A stretch of DNA of 64,000 bases from Streptomyces sp. Z26 (GCF_003665095.1 NZ_RCHV01000002.1:6018501-6082500); one strand, 5' to 3'. Shown: positions 42,566-53,286, numbered from the stretch's first letter. A program made the numbers and translations. Notes: generated by a model from the letters alone, not told the origin.

Positions 42566-44200
42566 ATGTCTGCCACTCTCGTCGCCAAGAACCTCGCCGC
42601 CGGCCACGGCGACCGTACCCTCTTCGCCGGGCTCGACCTGGTCGTCGCCCCCGGCGACGTGATCGGCCTCGTCGGCGTCAACGGCGCGGGCAAGAGCACC
42701 CTGTTGCGGATGCTCGCCGGACTCGGCACCGCCGAGGAGGGCACCGTGCGCCTCAGCCCGCCCACCGCCACCGTCGGCCATCTGCCGCAGGAGCCGGAGC
42801 GCCGCGAGGGCGAGACCGTACGCGGCTTCCTCACGCGCCGTACGGGAGTCGCCGCCGCCGAGGCCGCGTTGGAGGAGGGCACCCGGCTGCTGTCGGAGGG
42901 CCTGCCCGGCGGCGACGACGCGTACGCCGTCGCGCTGGAACGCTGGCTCGCGCTCGGCGCCGCCGACCTGGACGAGCGGGCCGCCGAGGTGACCGCCGGG
43001 CTGGGCCTCGACACCGGCCTGGACCGGCCGATGACGGCGCTCTCCGGCGGCCAGGCCGCCCGCGCGTCCCTCGCCTCGCTGCTGCTCAGCCGCTACGACG
43101 TGTTCCTCCTCGACGAGCCCACCAACGACCTCGACCTGGACGGCCTGGCCCGGCTGGAGACGTTCGTGACGGGGCTGCGCGCCGGGACCGTACTGGTCAG
43201 CCATGACCGCGAGTTCCTCGCCCGCACCGTCACCGGCGTCCTCGAACTCGACCTGGCGCAGCAGCGCGTGAACCTCTTCGGCGGCGGCTACCAGTCGTAC
43301 CTGGACGAGCGCGAACGCGCCCGGCGGCAGGCGCGCGAGGACTACGAGGAGTACGCCGACACCCGCGCCGACCTGGAGGCGCGCGGGCGGCGGCAGCGCG
43401 GCTGGATGGAGAAGGGCGTCCGCAACGCGCGGCGCAAGATGAGCGACAACGACAAGATCGGCCGAAACTCCCGGGTGGAGGCCACCGAGAAGCAGGCCGC
43501 GAAGGCACGCCAGACGGACCGGATGATCGAACGGCTGGAGGTCGTCGAGGAGCCGCGCAAGGAGTGGGAGCTGCGGATGGACATCGCGGACGCGCCCCGC
43601 TCCGGCTCCGTCGTGGCGGTGCTCCGCGGCGCCGAAGTGCGGCGCGGTGACTTCCGGTTCGGGCCCGTCGACCTCCAACTCGACTGGCGCGACCGGGTGG
43701 CCGTGACCGGCGCCAACGGCTCCGGCAAGTCGACGCTGCTCGCCACGCTCCTCGGGCGGCTCGAACTGGCGGCGGGATCGGCGGTGTTGGGGTCGGGCGT
43801 GCAGGTCGGTGAGGTCGACCAGGCGCGGCGGTTGTTCTACGGGGAGGAATCGCTGCTCGACGCGTTCGGCGCCGCCGCGGACCTCCAGCCCGCCGAAGCC
43901 CGCACGCTGCTCGCGAAGTTCGGCCTCAAGGCCGTCCACGTACTGCGCCCCGCCGCGACCCTCTCGCCCGGCGAACGCACCCGCGCCGCGCTGGCCCTGC
44001 TCCAGGGCCGTGGCGTCAACCTCCTGGTCCTGGACGAGCCCACCAACCACCTGGACCTGCCCGCCATCGAGCAGTTGGAGTCGGCGCTCGCCGGGTACGA
44101 GGGCACGCTGCTGCTCGTCACCCACGACCGGCGGATGCTGGAGGCGGTGCACACCACGCGCCGTCTGGAGGTGGCGGACGGCCGGGTCACGGAGAGCTGA
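42566..44200 (+). CDS. ABC-F family ATPase (second of two)
   Basis: The 544-residue protein has two ATPase domains with Walker A GVNGAGKST (about residue 37) and GANGSGKST (about 381), signatures LSGGQAARASLAS and LSPGERTRAALAL, and DEPTND/DEPTNH Walker B motifs. The interdomain linker is strongly charged (RARRQAREDYEEYADTR). The second signature has Pro instead of Gly (LSPGE), also seen in other ABC-F members. The likely role is translation-factor or antibiotic-protection ATPase. It is only 35% or so similar by eye to the protein encoded at 37935-39548, so it is not a recent duplicate. Confidence 0.88.
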   Translation: MSATLVAKNLAAGHGDRTLFAGLDLVVAPGDVIGLVGVNGAGKSTLLRMLAGLGTAEEGTVRLSPPTATVGHLPQEPERREGETVRGFLTRRTGVAAAEAALEEGTRLLSEGLPGGDDAYAVALERWLALGAADLDERAAEVTAGLGLDTGLDRPMTALSGGQAARASLASLLLSRYDVFLLDEPTNDLDLDGLARLETFVTGLRAGTVLVSHDREFLARTVTGVLELDLAQQRVNLFGGGYQSYLDERERARRQAREDYEEYADTRADLEARGRRQRGWMEKGVRNARRKMSDNDKIGRNSRVEATEKQAAKARQTDRMIERLEVVEEPRKEWELRMDIADAPRSGSVVAVLRGAEVRRGDFRFGPVDLQLDWRDRVAVTGANGSGKSTLLATLLGRLELAAGSAVLGSGVQVGEVDQARRLFYGEESLLDAFGAAADLQPAEARTLLAKFGLKAVHVLRPAATLSPGERTRAALALLQGRGVNLLVLDEPTNHLDLPAIEQLESALAGYEGTLLLVTHDRRMLEAVHTTRRLEVADGRVTES

Positions 44201-44260
44201 GCCACCCGCTCACGGTCCACCCGCTCACGCCTGCCCGCCCATCGCCGCCCCACGACGCAC

Positions 44261-44298
44261 GGCGGCGGTGCCGGGCCCCACACCCGTGCACCGCCGCC
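44261..44298. terminator. Bidirectional hairpin between ABC-F and desaturase genes
   Basis: Perfect 11-base arms (44261-44271 and 44288-44298) with a 16-base loop lie between convergent genes that stop at 44200 and 44394. Confidence 0.6.
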
Positions 44299-44393
44299 TC
44301 GTGGGCGTGACCGCGCCCGTACGCGCCCGTGGCGCGCCTCTCCCCGTGGGCGGGTCACGCGGGTCCCTCCGGGCCCGCGCGTCCCCGCGCGGC

Positions 44394-45362
44394 TCAGCCC
44401 GCCGCGCGCGCCGCCTTGCGCGCGTTCCGCGCCGCCAGCTTCTCGTCGAACTTCGCGGCCTCGCCGTCCAGTCCGTTCATGAACAGGCCCAACTCCTCCT
44501 GCGCGCGCAGCCCGTCGGGGCCGAGCCCGCCGATCTCCATCACCTTGAGGTAGCGCAGCACGGGCTGGAGCACGTCGTCGTGGTGGATGCGGAGGTTGTA
44601 GATCCCGCCGATGGCGATGCGCGCGGCGGACCGCTCGAAGCCGGGCATGCCGTGGCCGGGCATCCGGAAGCCCACGACCACGTCCCGTACGGCCTGCATC
44701 GTCAGGTCCGGCGCCAGCTCGAAGGCGGCGGCGAGCAGGTTGCGGTAGAAGACCATGTGCAGGTTCTCGTCCGTGGCGATGCGGGCGAGCATCCGGTCGC
44801 AGACCGGGTCACCGGACTGGTGGCCGGTGTTGCGGTGCGAGACGCGGGTGGCCAGCTCCTGGAAGGCGACGTACGCGACGGAGTGGAGCATGCTGCCCGC
44901 GTTGTCGGACTCGAAGCCCTCCGACATGTGCGCCATGCGCAGGTTCTCCAGCTGCACCGGGTCGACGGCACGGGACGCCAGTAGGTAGTCGCGCATCACG
45001 ATGCCGTGCCGCCCCTCCTCGGCGGTCCAGCGGTGCACCCAGGTGCCCCAGGCGCCGTCGCGGCCGAAGAGGGTGGCGATCTCGTGGTGGTACGAGGGGA
45101 GGTTGTCCTCGGTGAGCAGGTTGACGACGAGGGCGATCCGGCCGACCTCGGTGACCTTCGACTGGTCCGGTGCCCACGCCTCGCCGTCGAACGGGCCGTC
45201 GAAGTCGCGCGCGGCGGTCCACGGCACGTACTGGTGCGGCATCCAGTCCTTGGCGACCGCCAGGTGGCGGTTCAGCTCCTTCTCCACCACCTCTTCCAGC
45301 GCGAAGAGCAGACGGGCGTCCGTCCACTGGTCCGTACCTGCGTGCGGGGTGGCGGTGGTCAC
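44394..45362 (-). CDS. Acyl-ACP desaturase (soluble diiron, DesA-like)
   Basis: The 322-residue protein shows the ligand pattern of soluble stearoyl-ACP-type desaturases: Glu in ALEEVVEKEL, TEDNLPSYHHEI, EEGRHGIVMRDYL and TDENLHMVFYRNLL, giving the two E-x2-H pairs of the diiron centre. There are no membrane helices. It introduces a double bond into acyl-ACP for membrane fluidity. The GTG start at 45362 has AGGAG upstream. The promoter region has a nearly perfect 18-bp palindrome. No regulator gene is adjacent. Confidence 0.9.
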   Translation of the reverse strand: MTTATPHAGTDQWTDARLLFALEEVVEKELNRHLAVAKDWMPHQYVPWTAARDFDGPFDGEAWAPDQSKVTEVGRIALVVNLLTEDNLPSYHHEIATLFGRDGAWGTWVHRWTAEEGRHGIVMRDYLLASRAVDPVQLENLRMAHMSEGFESDNAGSMLHSVAYVAFQELATRVSHRNTGHQSGDPVCDRMLARIATDENLHMVFYRNLLAAAFELAPDLTMQAVRDVVVGFRMPGHGMPGFERSAARIAIGGIYNLRIHHDDVLQPVLRYLKVMEIGGLGPDGLRAQEELGLFMNGLDGEAAKFDEKLAARNARKAARAAG

Positions 45363-45421
45363 GGCGACTCCTGACGGGGGAGGGGACGGTGGGGCGGGTG
45401 GAGGTGCCCCCAAGGAACAGC

Positions 45422-45455
45422 ACTTACGGTTCCGTAGGTTACGACACCGTAGGTT
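45422..45455. promoter_or_regulatory. Desaturase promoter palindrome plus direct repeat
   Basis: An 18-bp palindrome (45422-45439) has the core CTTACGG-TT-CCGTAGG with one mismatched pair. CCGTAGGTT is repeated directly at 45432-45440 and 45447-45455. The element is 60-93 bases upstream of the desaturase start and resembles a TetR/FadR-type operator. Confidence 0.6.
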
Positions 45456-45584
45456 GATGTCCCGGAGAAGGCAAGGCGATGTGTCGGCGCTGTCGCGTCG
45501 CCGCAGGCCAGAGCGCCCGTGGCGGAACGGTGTGTGGTGTACGTCTCCCGCCGGACCCCGCGTCCGCCACCGTCGCGTCCACCC

Positions 45585-45606
45585 GGACGGACGGACGGAC
45601 GGACGG
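45585..45606. repeat. Tetranucleotide microsatellite (GGAC)5.5
   Basis: Five and a half exact copies of GGAC abut the stop codon of the broken MFS gene. The tract could change length by slippage but lies outside any reading frame I support. Confidence 0.85.
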
Positions 45607-46862
45607 CTACGCGCGCGCCCGCGGCCGCCGGTCGGCCAGCAGCACCGCGCAGGACGCGGCCCCGAGCAGCCCGCCGAGGAGGAACGCGCCGCGCACGCCC
45701 GCGTACGGCAGCGCGAGCGCGCCGAGGGCGGCGCCCGCCGCCATCCCGGCGTGGTACGCGCCGGAGTTGGCCGCGAGCGCCAGGTCCGTACGGCCGGGCG
45801 CGCAGCGCAGCACCGCGTGCTGCGCGGCCAGGAACACCGGGCCCAGCGCGCCACCCGTCACCAGCAGGAACACCACGGCCGCGGCCGGACGCCCGCCCGC
45901 CGCCCACAGGCCCAGCAGCCCGGCGCCCTGCGCCGCCACCGCGACGGCCAGCACGGCGTCGGGGAAGCGTCGAGGAGCGCGCCCGCGACCCCCGTACCGG
46001 CGAGGCACGCCGCGCCGAACGCGACCAGCAGCAGCGCGACCGCGTCCGGCGCGAAGCCGCTCACGTCGCCGAGGAACGGCACCACGTACGTGAAGCCCGC
46101 GAACCCGCCCGTGGCCGACAGCGCCCCGGCCGCCAGCACCGTACGGAAGCGGCGGGCGTCGGGGCGCGTGCCGTACGCGGCGCGCTCCGCGCCCGGCGCG
46201 GCGGTCGGCAGCAGCGCCGCCACCAGCACGAGGGGCACCAGCCCGAGAACGGCGGGTACGGCGACGGACAGCCGCCAGTCCGCGACCCGCCCCAGCCAGG
46301 TCCCGGCGGGCACCCCGGCGACCAGCGCCAACGACCCGGCGACGGACAGCGCCCCCATAACCCGCCCGCGGACCCCGGACGGGAACAGGCCCACCGCGAC
46401 CGGCCCCAGCACCGCCCAGAACAGCGCCTGGGCCAGGGCGGTCGCCACCCGCGCGGCCAGCAGCTGCCCGTACGAGGCGGCCAGCGACGCGGCGAGGCCG
46501 GACCCGACGAGCGCGGCCAGCACCCCGGTGAGCACGTGGCGCCGGGGGACGGCGCGTACGGCGTGGGTGAGGGGGAGCGAGGCGACGGCCACGGTGAGGG
46601 CGTAGCCGGTGACGAGCAGGCCGACGGCGGGCACGGGCACGCGCAGGTCGGCGGAGACCGGCTCCAGCAGGCCGACGGGGAGGTTCTCGGCGGTGTTGAA
46701 CGCGAACGCCGCCAGCATCAGCGCGGCGAGCAGCGTACGGGGGTGCCGGGGCGCGGGCCGTGGGGCGCCGCCGTCGCGCGCGTACGCCCGTTGCGCGCCC
46801 CCGTGCCGTTCCGTCGCCCCGTCCACGGGGACAGCCCAGCGGGCGGACCGGGGCCGCCGCAA
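45607..46862 (-). pseudogene. MFS transporter gene with a one-base frameshift
   Basis: The first 298 codons (TTG start at 46862, GGGGAA upstream) encode a DHA1-type MFS transporter (ENLPVGLLEPVSADL; RGRVMGALSVAGSLALVAG). The frame is lost at 45968/45969 after GALLD. The missing C-terminal part continues in another frame as FPDAVLAVAVAAQG... for 119 residues, to the stop at 45607. Adding one C (GAC-CGC-TTC) restores a normal 12-helix protein of about 418 residues. Codon use stays normal on both sides, so either the mutation is recent or it is a sequencing error. Possible substrates are sugars or drugs. Confidence 0.8.
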
Positions 46863-46881
46863 CCAAGTTCCCCGGCGGGGG

Positions 46882-46916
46882 AGTCGGGCGGTGCGGGTGC
46901 TCCGTACCGCCCGACT
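46882..46916 (-). terminator. Hairpin after tex
   Basis: Perfect 11-base arms (AGTCGGGCGGT and its complement, 46882-46892 and 46906-46916) flank a 13-base loop, 9 bases beyond the Tex stop and 19 bases before the MFS start codon. Confidence 0.65.
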
Positions 46917-46925
46917 GCCGTACGG

Positions 46926-49391
<2,466 letters not shown>

Positions 49392-49504
49392 GTTGATCCG
49401 TTCCGCCTTGTCGCTGCCAGTTGCTCCCGGATGTGCCCCGGTGAGCCTGCATTGTGGCAGGCGGCCCCGGTCGGCGGACGCCGGGACGCGCCCCGCGCAC
49501 GGCT

Positions 49505-49547
49505 GTGCCCGGGGCGGCCGCGCGCGTCGCGGGGCCGCCCCGGGCAC
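49505..49547 (-). terminator. Perfect 15-bp hairpin downstream of the small peptide gene
   Basis: Arms 49505-49519 and 49533-49547 enclose a 13-base loop. It lies 72 bases past the stop of the 40-residue peptide gene and 114 bases upstream of tex. Confidence 0.75.
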
Positions 49548-49618
49548 GGGGTCCCGTCCGGTACCGGGAGGGGCTACGGGGTGGTGCCGGGGGTGTTACG
49601 GGTGGTGACGCCGTACGG

Positions 49619-49741
49619 TCAGGTCCGGCGGCCCGCCCTGGAGGCGCCGCTGAACAGGCGCGCCACGGCGCGGAACGGCAGGGTCACGATGGTGGCGATC
49701 GCGCCACCGATCATCCGGAAGATGTCAGCTATGGCCTTCAT
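49619..49741 (-). CDS. 40-residue LPFR-motif peptide
   Basis: The ATG at 49741 opens a 40-residue frame with an amphipathic/hydrophobic first part (AIADIFRMIGGAIATIVTLP) and a basic tail containing LPFRAVARLFSGAS. I recall similar small LPFR-containing peptides in other Streptomyces annotations, but their function is unknown. CGGGA lies just before the start. The gene is enclosed by strong hairpins on both sides, leaving only 34 bases for a separate promoter. Membrane association is likely. Confidence 0.6.
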   Translation of the reverse strand: MKAIADIFRMIGGAIATIVTLPFRAVARLFSGASRAGRRT

Positions 49742-49775
49742 GGGTCCCGAGTTGCCGCCGCGGCCGTTCCCAAAC

Positions 49776-49818
49776 CCCGCCCGGCGCGCCGCGTTTCCCA
49801 CGCGGCGGGCCGGGCGGG
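49776..49818 (-). terminator. 19-bp hairpin after the SCO6745-family gene
   Basis: Arms 49776-49794 and 49800-49818 pair with a single mismatch and a 5-base loop (TTCCC), 15 bases beyond the stop at 49834. It is the strongest stem in this part of the window. Confidence 0.78.
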
Positions 49819-49833
49819 TCCGTCCCCGGACGG

Positions 49834-50697
49834 TCAGCCCTTGCCGAACAGGTCCGCGGGGAAGGCGCCGTTCTCCAACGCGGACTTGGTGAAGCCCGTG
49901 GCCAGATCCGTCAGCCGGGCCACGCCGTCCGCGCCCAGCAGCTCGTACGGCCCCCGGTCCAGCTCGTCGGTGTCGTCCTCCAGCCGCTTGCGCAACGCCA
50001 GCCCGTCCTCGGTGAGTTCGCCCCCGGCGTCCAGCAACCCCCGGTCGCGCAGCCGGTCCTGGGCCGCGGTCCAGTCCTGCTCGTTGTAACCCCGGGTGGA
50101 CAGCACCCACTTGGGGGCCATCCCGCGCCCGCTCGCCGTATGGCTGACCAGGGCCTCCAGCGGGTCGAGCGAGGCGTGCTGGAGGACGGCGACGTGCGCG
50201 TCCCCACGGTGCTCGCGCAGCAGCGTGGCGGCGTGCCACAGCGCGAGGTGCGGGTCGTCGGGCACGGGCAGGTCGGCGTGGGCGGCGTACAGCGGGCGGC
50301 CGGGCCGGGTGCAGCCGCGGGCGGCCTCCAGGGCCAGCTCCGCCGCCTCGCGGACCTCGCTCCCGGCGACGGTCTCCTCGCCCAGCAGCCTGCGCAGCGT
50401 CACGTCCACGGAGCGCAGCCGCGCGGCGAGCACCGTCTCGGGCGAGGCGAAGTCCCAGACCTCGGGCACGAAACGGGCGACGAGGGTGTGGTTGAAGTTG
50501 TAGAAGGACGCCGTGACCGCCCCCGGGCCCACCGCGCCCATCGCCGCGGCCCGCCCGGCGAGGTAGACCGCCGAGGGGTCCTCGATGCCGTACGGCGCCA
50601 GCTCCTTCGCCAGGTCGGGTGCGAAGTACGCGGCGGAGTGCAGCGGGTTCAGGACGTTGTGGCAGCGTCGTCCTGCGCGCTCGGGGAGAGTCGTCAT
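49834..50697 (-). CDS. SCO6745 family protein
   Basis: The 287-residue protein matches the actinobacterial SCO6745 family (related to SalK), which has no experimentally established function that I know of. Visible features are CHNVLNPLHSAAYFAPD near the start, AVYLAGRAAAMGAVGPG, and a winged-helix-like C-terminal third (WTAAQDRLRDRGLLD, then LTEDGLALRKRLED). It is soluble, with no signal peptide. The ATG has GTGAGG upstream. An 8-bp inverted repeat lies 29-57 bases before the start, and a strong terminator follows. Confidence 0.8.
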   Translation of the reverse strand: MTTLPERAGRRCHNVLNPLHSAAYFAPDLAKELAPYGIEDPSAVYLAGRAAAMGAVGPGAVTASFYNFNHTLVARFVPEVWDFASPETVLAARLRSVDVTLRRLLGEETVAGSEVREAAELALEAARGCTRPGRPLYAAHADLPVPDDPHLALWHAATLLREHRGDAHVAVLQHASLDPLEALVSHTASGRGMAPKWVLSTRGYNEQDWTAAQDRLRDRGLLDAGGELTEDGLALRKRLEDDTDELDRGPYELLGADGVARLTDLATGFTKSALENGAFPADLFGKG

Positions 50698-50725
50698 GGC
50701 CTCACGTTACCGAGGGGTAAATGTG

Positions 50726-50754
50726 GGACGGAAGGGGATGCAAGCATTCCGTCC
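50726..50754. promoter_or_regulatory. Inverted repeat GGACGGAA/TTCCGTCC upstream of the SCO6745-family gene
   Basis: Perfect 8-bp arms flank a 13-base spacer that contains a nested ATGC-AA-GCAT dyad. The element overlaps the likely promoter (TTGCAT on the leftward strand) of the SCO6745-family gene, so it is an operator candidate. Confidence 0.5.
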
Positions 50755-50803
50755 GGCCTGTGCGAGACCTGCGCGCGGCCTCTGCGGGACCTGCACGCGA
50801 GCG

Positions 50804-50910
50804 CCGTACGGGGCGTACGGGCCGCGTGTGCCCGTACGGGCGCCGGTGGGGCGCCGTACGGACCGTACGGGCGTCCCGTGGCCCGTACGGGCGGCGCACG
50901 GGTCGTACGG
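50804..50910. repeat. Cluster of seven CGTACGG words
   Basis: Seven copies of CGTACGG, five of them as CCGTACGG, occur within about 107 bases of non-coding DNA. The word is frequent elsewhere in the window, but this is the densest cluster I found. Confidence 0.8.
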
Positions 50911-50924
50911 CGCGCCCCGGCCGG

Positions 50925-51842
50925 TCAGAGCGACCAGCCGAAGCGCGGGGCCCGCCGTTCGAGGAACGCGCCGACACCCTCCGCCAGCTCGTCGCCCGCG
51001 GCCGACTCCCGCCGCCAGTACGCGACGCGCGCCGCGTCCACGGGGCCGTCGGCGAACTCCTTGGCCGCCGCCTGCGTCAGCTGCGAGCGGGTCGCGAGCA
51101 GCTCGGTGAAGGCGGCCACCCGCGCGTCCAGGTCCCCGTCGGGGTGCACCTCGTCCGCCAGCCCGCAGAGCAGCGCGCGCCCGGTCCCGATCAGCTCGCC
51201 GGAGAACAGCAGGTACTTGGCGGTGGCGGGCCCGACCAGCCGGACCAGCCGCCGGGTGGACGTCGCCGGATAGACGATCCCCAGCTTCGCCGGTGTCACC
51301 CCGAACAGCGCGCCCTCGGCGGCGAACCTCAGGTCGCAGGCGGCGGCGAGCTGGCAGCCGCCGCCCACGCAGTGGCCCCGTACGACGGCGAGCGTGGGCT
51401 TGGGGAAGGCGGCGAGGGCGTCCTCGGCGGCCACCGCCAGCTCCTGCGCGTCGCGCGCGGGGGCGGTCGTGGCGGTCGGGGGCGTGCCGTTCACCGCGCC
51501 GGGGTCGTTCTCCGTGCGGGGGTCGTTCACCGCGCCGGACCCCTGCGTCCCATCGGGCTCGTACTCACCGCCGGCCCCGTGCGTACCGCTGGCCTCGTCC
51601 GTCCCGCCGTGACCGAGGTGCGCGCGGAGCGTGCTGATGTCCGCACCCGCGCAGAAAGTGCCGTTCGCGCCGGTCAGGACCAGTGCGCGCACGGACGTGT
51701 CGCTGGCAAGTGCCGCCAGGAGTACGGGGAGTTGCCGCCACATCGCCGGTGTCATCGCGTTTCGCTTCGCGGGGTGACGGATGGTGACCGTAGCGACTCC
51801 GTTGTGCCGCTGCGTGTCCAAGACGGCCTCGGTCGACTCCAT
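50925..51842 (-). CDS. Enoyl-CoA hydratase/isomerase family protein
   Basis: The 305-residue crotonase-fold protein has NGTFCAGADISTL (first oxyanion-hole region) and RGHCVGGGCQLAAACDLRFA (second), with the Glu-like region LGIVYPATST following. A low-complexity insertion of about 50 residues (after LRAHLGHGG) contains hexapeptide-like repeats GAVNDP/RTENDP/GAVNGT and lies in a surface loop. The substrate is unknown; hydratase, isomerase and hydrolase activities are all possible. ATG 51842 is chosen over an upstream start in non-homologous sequence. Confidence 0.87.
   Translation of the reverse strand: MESTEAVLDTQRHNGVATVTIRHPAKRNAMTPAMWRQLPVLLAALASDTSVRALVLTGANGTFCAGADISTLRAHLGHGGTDEASGTHGAGGEYEPDGTQGSGAVNDPRTENDPGAVNGTPPTATTAPARDAQELAVAAEDALAAFPKPTLAVVRGHCVGGGCQLAAACDLRFAAEGALFGVTPAKLGIVYPATSTRRLVRLVGPATAKYLLFSGELIGTGRALLCGLADEVHPDGDLDARVAAFTELLATRSQLTQAAAKEFADGPVDAARVAYWRRESAAGDELAEGVGAFLERRAPRFGWSL
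51488..51541 (-). repeat. Three 18-bp tandem repeats within the crotonase gene
   Basis: Units 51488-51505, 51506-51523 and 51524-51541 encode six-residue repeats in a linker. Units one and three differ at only two positions. They look like a recent in-frame expansion. Confidence 0.75.
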
Positions 51843-52002
51843 GAGCGCGATCGTATCCCGCGCGGCGGTCACGGAAAGTTGCATTCGCCAGGCCAAGTCC
51901 GATCAGGCATGACCAAAAGGCATAGTTATTTTGTCAAGTTCCATCGATAAGTGCCGACTTCCATTCACTGCACCGGGCATCGGGTGTGAGATATCAACAC
52001 TC

Positions 52003-52026
52003 GATGCAAGAACAGATGCAAGAACA
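52003..52026. repeat. Tandem GATGCAAGAACA x2 upstream of the ATPase gene
   Basis: Two exact 12-base copies lie within a longer pattern in which AACACTCGATG recurs 27 bases apart (51996-52006 and 52023-52033). The block is AT-richer and lies directly before the ATPase start, so it may be a regulatory site or part of the leader. Confidence 0.65.
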
Positions 52027-52041
52027 CTCGATGGGAGCGGG

Positions 52042-52596
52042 GTGCGGGAGATGAAGATCCGCGGGAGTCTGTCGCCGGAGACCGGTGGTGGCCGCGCCCC
52101 GGTCGTGACACCGGTTCAGGAGCGCGCCATGCCTCTCTGGTACGAGGGCACCTGGCGGTTCAGTGCCCCACCGGTCGACACCGCGGTGCCCCAACTGCGG
52201 CACGCCGTCCGGGACCTGGTGCGCAGACAGCGCGCACCGCTGACGGACGACCTGCTCGACGGCCTGCTGCTGATCGTCTCCGAGCTGGTCACCAACTCCG
52301 TACGCCACGCGGCCCTCCTCTCACCCGAGGTCGGCGTGGAGGTCACCCTCGGCGCGTCGTGGGTGCGGATCGCCGTCGAGGACTCGCACCCGTACCGGCC
52401 GAAGGCCCTGGAGGCCGACCCCGACCGGCAGCACACCGGGGGGCGCGGCCTCCTCCTCGTCAAGGCGGTCACCGCCGAGGCGGGCGGCGTCTGCGACGTG
52501 GAGCAGACGAGCTCCGGCGGGAAGGTAATCTGGGCGGCCCTGCCGCTGCCGGGCACCTGCGGCGGCGAGCCGCTGCCCGGCCCGCCCGCGGTCTGA
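52042..52596 (+). CDS. RsbW-like ATP-binding (anti-sigma factor type) protein
   Basis: The protein (184 residues from GTG 52042, 181 from ATG 52051) has a GHKL ATPase core. The N box is LLLIVSELVTNSVRHA, the G1 element lies in VRIAVEDSHPYRP, and GGRGLLLVKAVTAEAG forms the G2 lid. Streptomyces have many such small ATPases, which bind and inactivate sigma factors or act with anti-anti-sigma proteins. There is no adjacent sigma or STAS-domain gene. GTG 52042 has GGGAG four bases upstream, whereas the ATG has no spacing, so the GTG is preferred. Confidence 0.85.
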   Translation: MREMKIRGSLSPETGGGRAPVVTPVQERAMPLWYEGTWRFSAPPVDTAVPQLRHAVRDLVRRQRAPLTDDLLDGLLLIVSELVTNSVRHAALLSPEVGVEVTLGASWVRIAVEDSHPYRPKALEADPDRQHTGGRGLLLVKAVTAEAGGVCDVEQTSSGGKVIWAALPLPGTCGGEPLPGPPAV

Positions 52597-52628
52597 CGCT
52601 GACGCCCCTCCCGGCTCCGCACCCTCCC

Positions 52629-52667
52629 CGGCGGCCGTGCGTCGCCGGTCACGACGCGCGGCCGCCG
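52629..52667. terminator. Bidirectional hairpin between ATPase and idi genes
   Basis: Sixteen-base arms (52629-52644 and 52652-52667, one G-U pair) enclose a 7-base loop between convergent genes that stop at 52596 and 52677. Confidence 0.75.
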
Positions 52668-52676
52668 ATGGGAGCG

Positions 52677-53237
52677 TTACCAGCCGGCGGTGGGCCCGGT
52701 CAGCTCCCGGATCACCGGCCGGGCCGCGTCCAGCACCGTCATGAACCACGTCGAGAACGGCCCGTCCGCGTGCCGCTTCTCCAACTCGCCCGGCGAGACG
52801 AACACCGTCTCCGCGATCTCCTCGGCGTCGGGCCGCAGTTCACCCCGTACGAAGCCCGCGAAGAGGTGGTTGTACTCCTGCTCGACCAGCCCGGACACCG
52901 GGTCCGGGTGGTTGTAGCGCACGGTCCCCGCCTCGCTCAGCAGCGTCGGCGCCGTGCCCAGCTCCTCGCCCACCCGCCGGGCGGCGGCCACGAACGGGGG
53001 CTCGCCCGGATACGGGTGCCCGCAGCAGGTGTTGGACCACACGCCGGGGGAGTGGTACTTGCCCAGGGCCCGGCGCTGGAGCAGCAGCCTGCCCTGCTCG
53101 TCGAAGAGGAAGACGGAGAACGCGCGGTGGAGTCTGCCGGGCGCGACATGGGCGGCCAGTTTCTCGGCGGTGCCGATCGTCCTGCCCTCCTCGTCGACCA
53201 GTTCGAGCATGATCGGCTCCGCCGAGCTGTCCGCCAT
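52677..53237 (-). CDS. idi: Type I isopentenyl-diphosphate delta-isomerase
   Basis: The 186-residue protein has the Nudix-related Idi fold. The catalytic Cys lies in WSNTCCGHPYPGE and the catalytic Glu in LVEQEYNHLFAG, with metal-binding His residues in LHRAFSVFLFDEQGR. It interconverts IPP and DMAPP for isoprenoid synthesis. ATG 53237 is preceded by GGAGAAGGA. In S. coelicolor, idi lies, as I remember, not far from the hopanoid gene cluster. Just downstream of idi is a CDF transporter gene in the same orientation but upstream in transcription. Confidence 0.95.
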   Translation of the reverse strand: MADSSAEPIMLELVDEEGRTIGTAEKLAAHVAPGRLHRAFSVFLFDEQGRLLLQRRALGKYHSPGVWSNTCCGHPYPGEPPFVAAARRVGEELGTAPTLLSEAGTVRYNHPDPVSGLVEQEYNHLFAGFVRGELRPDAEEIAETVFVSPGELEKRHADGPFSTWFMTVLDAARPVIRELTGPTAGW

Positions 53238-53286
53238 ATCGTCCTTCTCCTGTGCTTGTCCGGTTACCCGGCCAGTGTGCCGTATG

